The notes under the pieces: generated by a model
Seen by the model: only the letters and a program-made list of their open reading frames with translations
Databases searched by the model: none
Told to the model about the DNA's origin: nothing
DNA from: CARZYU01 sp964370085
Lineage (GTDB): Bacteria; Bacillota_I; Bacilli_A; RF39; UBA660
Direction of reading: 5' to 3'
Length of the DNA stretch: 28,058 nucleotides
Assembly: GCA_964370085.1 (NCBI GenBank)
Contig: CAYJHI010000011.1
Coordinates: 1 to 28,058, forward strand
In this document: positions 21,364 to 28,058 of the stretch, piece after piece
How the letters are laid out: every line of letters begins with the position of its first letter
Position numbering within the stretch: position 1 is the first letter of the stretch
Translations under genes and position numbers: made by a program

Positions 21364-23901
21364 ATGAAAAGAAGTGAAGTAGATAGAAATAAAGTTAGTC
21401 CAATGATGGGGCAGTATTTAAATATTAAGGATAAGTATGAAGATAGTATTATCTTTTTTCGTCTTGGTGATTTTTATGAGATGTTTTTTGAGGATGCAAT
21501 TATTTCTTCTAGGGAATTAGAACTTACTTTAACAGGTAAAGTGGCTGGTTTAGAAGAGAAGATTCCAATGTGTGGTGTTCCTTATCATTCTTATAAAGGG
21601 TATTTAGAGAAGTTAATTGATAAAGGTTATAAAGTAGCGATATGTGAACAGTTAAGTGATCCTAAGGAAACTAAGGGAGTAGTAGAGAGGGATGTTGTTC
21701 AAGTTGTTACTAAAGGTACTAGATTAGATGATAGTATTGATGCTAAAGATAATAATTATATTGCTAGTATTTATGACTTTGAATATTGTTATAGTTTATC
21801 TTATGCTGATGTTTCAACAGGTTACTTTTATACGATGTTAGTAGATCATAATGAAAATGATTTGTTTAAACAATTAATTAACCGTAATATTAAAGAAGTT
21901 ATTGTTAATGATTTGATGAGTAGAGAAGTCATAGAAGTACTTCGTAATAGTTATCATATATTAGTTACAATTGAAGATAATGTTTATAAGGAAGAAGATT
22001 ATAATTATTTATACGAAAAATTAGAGGATGTTAGATTAGTTAGTGGTGTTAAACATTTACTTTATTATTTATTAGATACTAAGAAGGGAAGTCTTTCTCA
22101 TTTACAAGAAGTAGAAGTTGTTTTAAGTTCTAAGTATTTAGAATTTGATATTCATACTAAGAATAATCTAGAACTTACAGAAACACTTCGTTTAAGAGAA
22201 AAAACTTATTCGTTACTTTGGTTACTTGATAAAAACAAGACGGCAATGGGATCAAGATTTCTTAAGAATAGTATTGAAAATCCTTTGATTGATAAAGATG
22301 AGATTAATAAAAGATTAGATATGGTTGAGAAACTTAGGATTGAATTTATCTTAAAAGAAGAGTTAAAGGTTTTGTTAGATGAAGTTTATGATTTAGAAAG
22401 ACTTTCTAGTAGAATTAGTTATGGTAATTTGAATGGAAGAGATTTACTTCAGTTAAAAGCTTCTTTGAAAGTATTACCTAATATTAGTGATATTTTAAAA
22501 CAATTAGGGTTTTCTAAAGAATTAGTTGATTTAAGTGATATATATGATTTATTAGAAAAGTCTATTCATGAAGAACCTCCTATTACTGTTAGAGAAGGTA
22601 ATTTAATTAAAAGTGGTTATAATAGTGAGTTAGATGAGTTAAAGGAGATTAGAAGTGGCTCTAAAGATTTTATTCTTAGTTTAGAACAAGAAGAAAAAGA
22701 AAGAACGGGTATTAAAAACTTAAAAGTTGGCTTTAATAAGGTTTTTGGTTATTATATAGAAGTTAGTAAGGGAAATGTTCATTTAATTAAGGATGAATTT
22801 GGATATGATAGAAAGCAAACGCTTGCTAACTGTGAGAGGTTTATTACACCTTTATTAAAAGAAAAAGAGAATATTATTTTGGGAGCGGAAGAGAAAATAG
22901 TTAATTTAGAATATAAATTATTTATGGATGTTAGGGAGATCGTAAAAAGATTTATTGATAAAATTCAGTATAATGCTCGAGTTATTGCCGAAGTAGATTT
23001 CTATCAAGCACTTGCTACTGTGGCGGAGGATAATAATTATGTTCGTCCTTTTATGGTAGATAATAATAGTGTTAAGGTTATTGAATCTCGTCATCCTGTT
23101 GTAGAGAAGGTTCTTAAGGGTAATTATGTTCCTAATGATATTATTATGAATAGTGAGACTGATGTTTTACTTATTACTGGTCCTAATATGGCTGGGAAGT
23201 CAACTTATATGCGTCAGATGGCAATATTAGTTGTGATGATGCAAATAGGTAGTTTTGTTCCTTGTAAGAGTTGTTCTATGCCTGTTTTTGATAAGATTTT
23301 CACAAGAATTGGTGCTAGTGATGATTTAGTTAGTGGTGAGAGTACTTTTATGGTGGAGATGAAAGAAGCTTCTATTTCTTTAAGGAATGCTACTAAGAAT
23401 AGTTTGATTTTATTTGATGAGTTAGGTAGAGGGACTGCTACTTATGATGGTATGAGTTTAGCACAAGCTATTTTAGAATATATTCATGATGATGTTAAAT
23501 GTAAAACGATGTTTTCAACTCACTATCATGAATTAACAGATTTATCTAAGATTTTATCTAATTTAAAAAATATACATGTATCTGCTGTTGAAGAGAAGGG
23601 TCATATTACTTTTTTACATAAGATTAAGAATGGTCCAGTTGATAAGAGTTATGGTATACATGTAGCATCTTTGGCAAAATTACCTGATAGTGTTATTAAA
23701 AGAGCAGAGGTTATTCTTGAATCACATGAGAAAAAGAAACCTAAAAAGGATGAATTTGTTCAAACTAGTTTATTATTTCAAGAAGAAAATAATGATTGTA
23801 ATGAACTAATAGATAATCTTAAAAAAATAAATGTGTTAGAGATGACACCAATAGATGCGATAAATAAATTATATGAAATAGTTAATGAAATTAAGAAGTG
23901 A
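21364..23901 (+). CDS. mutS: MutS, DNA mismatch recognition ATPase
   Basis: MutS binds mismatches and small loops and, with ATP, recruits MutL. The 845-aa protein has the N-terminal mismatch-reading motif FFRLGDFYEMFF (Phe-x-Glu) and a connector and clamp. The C-terminal ATPase has Walker A GPNMAGKSTYMRQ near residue 605, Walker B LILFDELGRGTATYDG near 680, and FSTHYHEL. A C-terminal tail with TPIDAINKLYEIVNEI is the tetramer/MutL-contact helix type. It stands in its own unit, not next to mutL. A terminator starts inside its last codons. Confidence 0.98.
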   Translation: MKRSEVDRNKVSPMMGQYLNIKDKYEDSIIFFRLGDFYEMFFEDAIISSRELELTLTGKVAGLEEKIPMCGVPYHSYKGYLEKLIDKGYKVAICEQLSDPKETKGVVERDVVQVVTKGTRLDDSIDAKDNNYIASIYDFEYCYSLSYADVSTGYFYTMLVDHNENDLFKQLINRNIKEVIVNDLMSREVIEVLRNSYHILVTIEDNVYKEEDYNYLYEKLEDVRLVSGVKHLLYYLLDTKKGSLSHLQEVEVVLSSKYLEFDIHTKNNLELTETLRLREKTYSLLWLLDKNKTAMGSRFLKNSIENPLIDKDEINKRLDMVEKLRIEFILKEELKVLLDEVYDLERLSSRISYGNLNGRDLLQLKASLKVLPNISDILKQLGFSKELVDLSDIYDLLEKSIHEEPPITVREGNLIKSGYNSELDELKEIRSGSKDFILSLEQEEKERTGIKNLKVGFNKVFGYYIEVSKGNVHLIKDEFGYDRKQTLANCERFITPLLKEKENIILGAEEKIVNLEYKLFMDVREIVKRFIDKIQYNARVIAEVDFYQALATVAEDNNYVRPFMVDNNSVKVIESRHPVVEKVLKGNYVPNDIIMNSETDVLLITGPNMAGKSTYMRQMAILVVMMQIGSFVPCKSCSMPVFDKIFTRIGASDDLVSGESTFMVEMKEASISLRNATKNSLILFDELGRGTATYDGMSLAQAILEYIHDDVKCKTMFSTHYHELTDLSKILSNLKNIHVSAVEEKGHITFLHKIKNGPVDKSYGIHVASLAKLPDSVIKRAEVILESHEKKKPKKDEFVQTSLLFQEENNDCNELIDNLKKINVLEMTPIDAINKLYEIVNEIKK

Positions 23902-23919
23902 ACTTAGGTTTGCTTTTTT
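23896..23919 (+). terminator. Intrinsic terminator after mutS
   Basis: AAGTGAAC, loop TTAG, GTTTGCTT forms an 8-bp stem with two G-U pairs, then Ts to 23919. The 5' arm contains the TGA stop codon of mutS. Confidence 0.75.
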
Positions 23920-23925
23920 GCTTTC

Positions 23926-23954
23926 TTGACATGTTTATTAATTTATAGTATAAT
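23926..23954 (+). promoter_or_regulatory. Perfect-consensus sigma-A promoter
   Basis: TTGACA (23926-23931), exactly 17 bases, TATAAT (23949-23954). It is the best promoter in the window and shows that the following gene starts at 23977, not at an in-frame start within the promoter. Confidence 0.88.
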
Positions 23955-23976
23955 TAGCCCACTAATTGGAGGAATT

Positions 23977-25383
23977 ATGCAAGATAGAGTAGAGAAGTTT
24001 TTAGACGGAGAAAAAGTATTAGGTTTTGAATGGATAGTAGATAGTGAAAAGAGAGTTAGTTTATATTGGGATGGTAGTGATAATGATATAGAAGAAGAGA
24101 AAGATTTCTTTTTGAGTGTTATTAGAGAAAAACCTAGATGTTATAAAGAATTACTTTTATTAGGGAGAAATAATAAGAGATTTGATTATTTAAAAAATAA
24201 GAATTTTATGTATACCTATATAGATAGTAGAGCTAGTAATGTTAGTGTTCCTTTTAAAGTTATGATTAAAGATATATCTAATTATTTAAAAGATTTTGCT
24301 AGTGATGATGTACTTGATTTAATAGATGATGATGCTAGTTATAAAGCTATTATGGGTTCATTTTTGTTAAATACTTATTTGGAACCTTTGTTTAAAGATG
24401 GTAATGGTTTGAAATTTAGAGAAAAGCTAGAAAATAGGATTTTAAAAGAATTTTATGAAGGTTCTAAATGTGTAGGTAGAGGTTTTATAAAAAAAGGGTT
24501 TATGAAACATGAAGATCAAGAAGTGAGAACAAGGGCAACATTTTATAATAACTCCTTCGAGTTAATTTCTTTCTTTAGAAACAAGAATGTTAAAAATGAA
24601 AAAGAGTATTTTGATGTACTGGATGATTATATTAAATCAACTTTAAGTATGGAAGATTATATTAAGAAGAATAATTATAATAGTGATGGTTTTAAAGGGA
24701 TAATTAAGTTATGTACTGTTGTTAATCCTAGTTATATAGAAAAGTTAGATAAAAGAGTAGTTGTTGTAGAAGAAGTAGTAGAAGATAATACTTGTTCTTT
24801 AGTAATAAATAAGTTGTTAGATAAAGAGATTAGTTTTAAAGAATTGGCAAGTGATAAGATTAAGTATGATTTTTCTTTTGATGATTTAGTTAATAAACTT
24901 AAAAGTAATGATGATAGAGAAAGTGTTTCTAAACTTAGAGAGTTGTTAGTTGAAGATATAGAAAGTAATAAATTAGAAGTGTTAGATTTGTTGAATTTGT
25001 TTTGTAATAAGAGTAGTTATAAAGCTAAGTGGTTTAATGGACCTGTTAGGGATTTGAGTAGATTTATAATGGCTAGTATTAATGCAAGTAATAGTGAAGA
25101 GAGAATTTTAGCTTTAGAAGAGAAAAAGAAATTATTAGTGGGATATAATAAGCCTTTTGAGAAGTGTTATGCTGGTAATTGTGAAACTACTATTAGTGAT
25201 AATGGTAATATTATTTCTGTTAAGAAAGAAGATATATTAGAATCTTATGAAGAATTGGATGAGAGAAGAGAATATATATCATTTGGTTCTGTAGTAGCAA
25301 AAGCTAGATTAAATGTTATTAATAAGAGTTTTGATAATAAAATAGAAATAGAAATTCCTAAAGTAAATGTTAAGAGTGAATAA
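23977..25383 (+). CDS. Unknown 468-aa cytoplasmic protein
   Basis: Not recognised. The start at 23977 has TTGGAGGA upstream and follows a perfect promoter. The protein is mostly helical and charged, without signal peptide, membrane helix or obvious catalytic motif. Visible landmarks are a strand-rich head (VLGFEWIVDSEKRVSLYWDG), a basic central patch (CVGRGFIKKGFMKHEDQEVR, then TRATFYNNSFELISFF) and a Val/Glu hinge (KRVVVVEEVVEDN). A C-terminal segment has AGNCETTISDNGNIISVKKE and IEIEIPKVNV. Its strong promoter suggests steady expression. It lies between mutS and the second variable-protein candidate but has its own terminator, so no functional link is implied. Confidence 0.75.
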   Translation: MQDRVEKFLDGEKVLGFEWIVDSEKRVSLYWDGSDNDIEEEKDFFLSVIREKPRCYKELLLLGRNNKRFDYLKNKNFMYTYIDSRASNVSVPFKVMIKDISNYLKDFASDDVLDLIDDDASYKAIMGSFLLNTYLEPLFKDGNGLKFREKLENRILKEFYEGSKCVGRGFIKKGFMKHEDQEVRTRATFYNNSFELISFFRNKNVKNEKEYFDVLDDYIKSTLSMEDYIKKNNYNSDGFKGIIKLCTVVNPSYIEKLDKRVVVVEEVVEDNTCSLVINKLLDKEISFKELASDKIKYDFSFDDLVNKLKSNDDRESVSKLRELLVEDIESNKLEVLDLLNLFCNKSSYKAKWFNGPVRDLSRFIMASINASNSEERILALEEKKKLLVGYNKPFEKCYAGNCETTISDNGNIISVKKEDILESYEELDERREYISFGSVVAKARLNVINKSFDNKIEIEIPKVNVKSE

Positions 25384-25397
25384 TTTCATTCTTTTTT
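25372..25397 (+). terminator. Intrinsic terminator after the 23977 gene
   Basis: AAGAGTGAA, loop TAAT, TTCATTCTT forms a 9-bp stem with one G-U pair and a six-T run. The TAA stop codon lies in the loop. Confidence 0.8.
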
Positions 25398-25398
25398 A

Positions 25399-25427
25399 TT
25401 GTTTAAAAAAGGAGAAATTGTTATACT
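25399..25427 (+). promoter_or_regulatory. Promoter of the 25445 gene
   Basis: TTGTTT (25399-25404), 17 bases, TATACT (25422-25427). The predicted start near 25434 gives a very short leader with AGGTGATG before the ATG at 25445. An upstream in-frame start at 25367 lies inside the previous gene and terminator and is rejected. Confidence 0.55.
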
Positions 25428-25444
25428 ATATAGTAGGTGATGAT

Positions 25445-27775
25445 ATGAAACTTAGATTAAAGAAGAAGTTAGAGAAACAAGGTAAGTTACCTGTAACTAA
25501 TTTAAAGAAATATAAAAGAAAGAGTTTAGCAATAGTGTTAGGACTTATTTCACTGGCAATAATATCTGTAATGGGAGCGTCTTATGCAGTGTTAAGTTTA
25601 GTAATAACAGGAGAAGAAGAAATAGATGTAACATTAGGTACTTTTGATATTACTTTAAATGAAGGAGAAGTAATTAATTTAAGTAATGCTCAACCAGTAA
25701 GTGATGGGTATGGATTAAGTACAAGTCCTTATACTTTTACAATTAGTAATACAGGAACAGTAGATGCTTTATATAGATTAACATTAGAAAGTGATGAGAG
25801 TGTAGATCCTACTACTTTAATACATAAAGATGATATTAAGATAGCATTTAAAGAGGGTACTAGTGAATGGAGTAGTCCAATTAAGTTAAGTAATTTAAAT
25901 AATGGATTGTTTTTAGCGAGTAATAAACAATTAAGTGCAGGTAGTAGTATTGATTGGGAAATAAAGTTATGGATGGATATAGATGCAGGGAATGATGCAC
26001 AGGGAAAGATATTTAAAGGTAAATTAAAAGTAGAAGCAGTACAACAAAGTGAAGGATATTTTGTAGATACAATAAGTCCAGTAATAACAATGAATGGAGA
26101 AAGTGTAATAAATATAAAAACAGGAGATACTTATACCGATGAAGGCATTCTTAGTATATATGATGATACAGATACGGTAACAACAGATCAAGTTACGAAG
26201 ATAATAAAAGAATGTAGTATAGATGGAACATGTGTAGATACAGATAGTGTTGATACAACATCACCTAATATGTATCAAATATATTATCAATATACAGATA
26301 CATCAGGTAATATAGGATTAGCAGTAAGAAGTGTCAATGTGCATTTGAAAGATACAACGGGACCAGTTATAACATTAAATGAAGGTAATTTATGTTATGA
26401 TGCAGGAGCAGGTTATGTTGAAAAAGGTGCGACAGCATTAGATGATATAGATGGTGATATTACAAAGAATGTCGTAGTTATAAATAGTGTATCAGAAAAT
26501 ATTCTAGGTGTTTATACAGTTAAATATATAATAAGTGATACAACAGGTAATTATTCTATTGCAACTAGAACCGTTGAGATAAGTGAAGAGCCTAATGCAC
26601 CAGTGTTATCTCCTGATTTAATTCCAGTAACATATGGACCAAATGGAGAAGTGTATAAAGCAGATGTTAATAGTGGATGGTATAATTATTGTGGGCAAGA
26701 ATGGGCAAACGCTGTAACTGTTAGTAGTAGTGCTAAATTAACGATCAGTAGTGCAGCAGCTGGTACAGAAATATTGATGGATGATATAGAACAAATGGTA
26801 GTATGGATCCCAAGATATAATTATGATCCAACTAGCATTGTAAATGCATCACAAGCTATTGATGTAGAGTTTGTCAACACAGATCAAGATGCGCATCCAG
26901 CATTTTGCTTCGGAAATAGCTGCCAAACAGATAGAAGTAATACAGAAAATATCGAGTTATCTGGAATATGGATAGGTAAGTTTGAAATAGCAAATAGAGT
27001 AGGAGAAGATGAGAATACATCTAACGTTAGTTATGTTGTTAAACCTAATTTAAACTCAGTTAATAATTCAAATGTAAGCACGATGTATGATAAGATAAAT
27101 GATATAACTATTTCAAATGGTGATGTTCATATGATGAAAAATACAGAGTGGGGTTTAGTTGCCTATTTTTCACAAAGTAAATATGGTGTGTGTAATAGTG
27201 ATGGAACTTGTGCATCTATAGTTGCTAATAACGCTTATTATGATTCTGGTACATACGATATAATAACAGGATGTGGCCCGGTGATGAACGGAGAAATAAT
27301 TACTGATAATAAATCAACAACGGCTTGTCCGGATAATAGCAAATGGAATACTAATATTGGCCAAAAGGCAAGTACCACAAATAATATGTATGGCATATAT
27401 GATATGGCAGGTGGGAGATATGAGTATGTAATGGGAAATATGAATGACAGTAGTGGTGTTTTTAATTCAAGTTCCTCAGGATTTAGTAGTGCGCTAGAGA
27501 AAAAGTATTACGATGAATATGGATATGGAACAAGTCAAATTGACTATAGTAGAGGGTTAGAAGGTGATGCGACGAAAGAGCTGAATCCAAATAGTGCTAG
27601 TATGTCAAATTGGAATAGTGATAGTGCATATTTCGTTTTTTTACATATTCCTTGGTTTATTAGAGGTGGTTCCTCTGCCGTTTCTACTAGTGCTGGTATA
27701 TTCTACCTTTCTGGGAACACTGGGGTAGCGTTTTCACACACTTCTGCTCGTTTATCTTTGTTTGTTTTCTCGTAG
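25445..27775 (+). CDS. Secreted TasA-like/Ig-like/FGE-C-type-lectin protein, candidate DGR variable protein 2
   Basis: 776 aa. A 26-residue basic cytoplasmic head is followed by a signal/membrane helix (about 27-43) ending GASYA, like the 7046 protein. A TasA-like beta domain covers ~50-200. Two Ig-like (DUF5011/HYR-type) domains follow (~208-300 and ~303-380), with GDTYTDEG, YTDTSGN, DDIDGDITK and YTVKYIISDTTGN. The C-terminal half is the same FGE/C-type-lectin-like domain as in the 7046 protein: VWIPRYNY, ELSGIWIGKFE, HMMKNTEWGLVAYFSQSKYG, YGIYDMAGGRYEYVMGNM. The last 41 residues begin PWFIRGG and AGIFYL, with abrupt loss of adenine and pyrimidine-rich codons. I infer a surface-displayed binding protein on an Ig stalk. 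No sortase motif or C-terminal anchor is seen, so attachment may be by the N-terminal helix if uncleaved. Confidence 0.85.
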   Translation: MKLRLKKKLEKQGKLPVTNLKKYKRKSLAIVLGLISLAIISVMGASYAVLSLVITGEEEIDVTLGTFDITLNEGEVINLSNAQPVSDGYGLSTSPYTFTISNTGTVDALYRLTLESDESVDPTTLIHKDDIKIAFKEGTSEWSSPIKLSNLNNGLFLASNKQLSAGSSIDWEIKLWMDIDAGNDAQGKIFKGKLKVEAVQQSEGYFVDTISPVITMNGESVINIKTGDTYTDEGILSIYDDTDTVTTDQVTKIIKECSIDGTCVDTDSVDTTSPNMYQIYYQYTDTSGNIGLAVRSVNVHLKDTTGPVITLNEGNLCYDAGAGYVEKGATALDDIDGDITKNVVVINSVSENILGVYTVKYIISDTTGNYSIATRTVEISEEPNAPVLSPDLIPVTYGPNGEVYKADVNSGWYNYCGQEWANAVTVSSSAKLTISSAAAGTEILMDDIEQMVVWIPRYNYDPTSIVNASQAIDVEFVNTDQDAHPAFCFGNSCQTDRSNTENIELSGIWIGKFEIANRVGEDENTSNVSYVVKPNLNSVNNSNVSTMYDKINDITISNGDVHMMKNTEWGLVAYFSQSKYGVCNSDGTCASIVANNAYYDSGTYDIITGCGPVMNGEIITDNKSTTACPDNSKWNTNIGQKASTTNNMYGIYDMAGGRYEYVMGNMNDSSGVFNSSSSGFSSALEKKYYDEYGYGTSQIDYSRGLEGDATKELNPNSASMSNWNSDSAYFVFLHIPWFIRGGSSAVSTSAGIFYLSGNTGVAFSHTSARLSLFVFS
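27650..27775 (+). other. Candidate DGR variable region 2
   Basis: The last 42 codons contain only about 17 A in 126 bases by hand count (about 13%), far below the rest of the gene, and are rich in T, C and G. Frame residues match variable region 1 (PWF-x-RGG, AG-x-F-Y, G at the same spacing, R-x-S-L), while nearly all positions between them differ. The constant codons differ from those in region 1 (for example AGA, not CGC, for Arg), so the two would not come from one identical template. Confidence 0.42.
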
Positions 27776-27957
27776 TTGAAGGTAATGAAAGAAGTATGAT
27801 TATATATGAAAAAGTTATTATTGAACGAAGAATGTTAAAATAATTGTTAAATTGAAGTAATAAAAATGAAGTTCTGACTCTTTGTCAAATACTGTTGTTG
27901 AAACTTTAGTCACTTTAATATTTACTTAACTAAATTATATACTTTTCTTTTATTTTA
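27776..27957. other. Intergenic region without a recognised element
   Basis: About 180 bases of AT-rich DNA between the second variable-protein candidate and the nusB promoter. I see no ORF, tRNA or strong terminator; the best hairpin is only TGAC-TCTTT-GTCA near 27879-27891. Unlike the first candidate gene, this one lacks a clear strong terminator. Confidence 0.4.
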
Positions 27958-27966
27958 TGTTAAAAT
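27958..27966 (+). promoter_or_regulatory. Extended -10 promoter of nusB
   Basis: TGTTAAAAT (TG-N-TAAAAT) 17 bases before the ATG, with GGTGATG as ribosome site. No clear -35. Confidence 0.45.
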
Positions 27967-27982
27967 TAAGTCGGTGATGTAA

Positions 27983-28058
27983 ATGAAAAACAGAAGTGAA
28001 TTAAGAGAAGTTATAGTTAAAGTATTGTATCAAAATTATATAATGGAGAATACTAAGA
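27983..28058 (+). CDS. nusB: NusB, transcription antitermination factor (N-terminal fragment)
   Basis: Twenty-five codons before the window edge: MKNRSELREVIVKVLYQNYI and onward. The R-x-x-L-R-E-x-x-x-x-x-LY pattern is the usual opening of NusB, which with NusE (S10) binds boxA RNA in rRNA antitermination. Only the start is present, so the call rests on this short motif and on the start context. Confidence 0.65.
   Translation, partial: MKNRSELREVIVKVLYQNYIMENTK

Noticed and set aside
1..28058. CRISPR array, rRNA or insertion sequence
   Set aside because: No regularly spaced repeats, rRNA-like conserved stretches, transposase motifs or terminal inverted repeats were seen.

Overview
The window is very AT-rich DNA, compactly coded, with Shine-Dalgarno sites of the AGGTGAT/AGGAGG type. 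It carries a Gram-positive division and wall gene order (murG-murB-divIB-ftsA-ftsZ). TGA is a true stop (murB and mutS end in TGA), so this is not the Mycoplasma code. Together with murG/murB/ftsA this points to a walled, reduced, uncultured Bacilli lineage of the RF39/'ex-Mollicutes' gut type (inference). The sequence is a draft scaffold: 100 Ns at 15513-15612 are flanked by an exact 55-bp duplication, the usual mark of a k=55 assembly join.

Layout. (1) 1-1671, minus strand: a Tam41-type phosphatidate cytidylyltransferase translationally coupled to a partial, weakly SGNH-like protein that leaves the window. (2) 1803-6976, plus: murG, murB, divIB/ftsQ, ftsA and ftsZ. (3) 7046-8866: a large secreted protein with a SipW/TasA-like N-terminus and an FGE-sulfatase/C-type-lectin-like domain. 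It ends in a short patch with abnormal codon use that looks like the variable region of a diversity-generating retroelement (DGR) target. (4) 9143-15504: yqeG, yqeH, uvrC, a lone type IV pilin-like gene, mutL and miaA. (5) 15513-16180: the scaffold gap and the wreck of an AlbA_2/Schlafen-type ATP-binding gene, lying between two near-identical hairpin terminators. (6) 16181-18858: a divergent group of structural-looking proteins. These are a three-repeat carboxypeptidase-regulatory-like protein and two proteins sharing a helical domain plus a DCxCxxC motif. (7) 18855-20614, minus: a small membrane protein and a SpoVB/MurJ-like flippase. (8) 20714-25383: an unknown acidic protein, mutS and an unknown 468-aa protein. 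(9) 25445-27775: a second secreted variable-protein candidate, a paralogue of the first with two added Ig-like domains. (10) 27983-end: the start of nusB.

The most interesting signal is the pair of paralogous surface proteins about 17 kb apart. Both end in the same PWF-x-RGG...AG-x-F-Y frame, and in both the codon choice and base composition change abruptly in the last ~120 bp (few adenines on the coding strand, higher G+C). No reverse transcriptase or template repeat is visible here, so if they are DGR targets they are remote ones. Other points are a bacterial Tam41, a systematic overlap of intrinsic terminators with stop codons, and the shared DCxCxxC module on either side of a divergent promoter.
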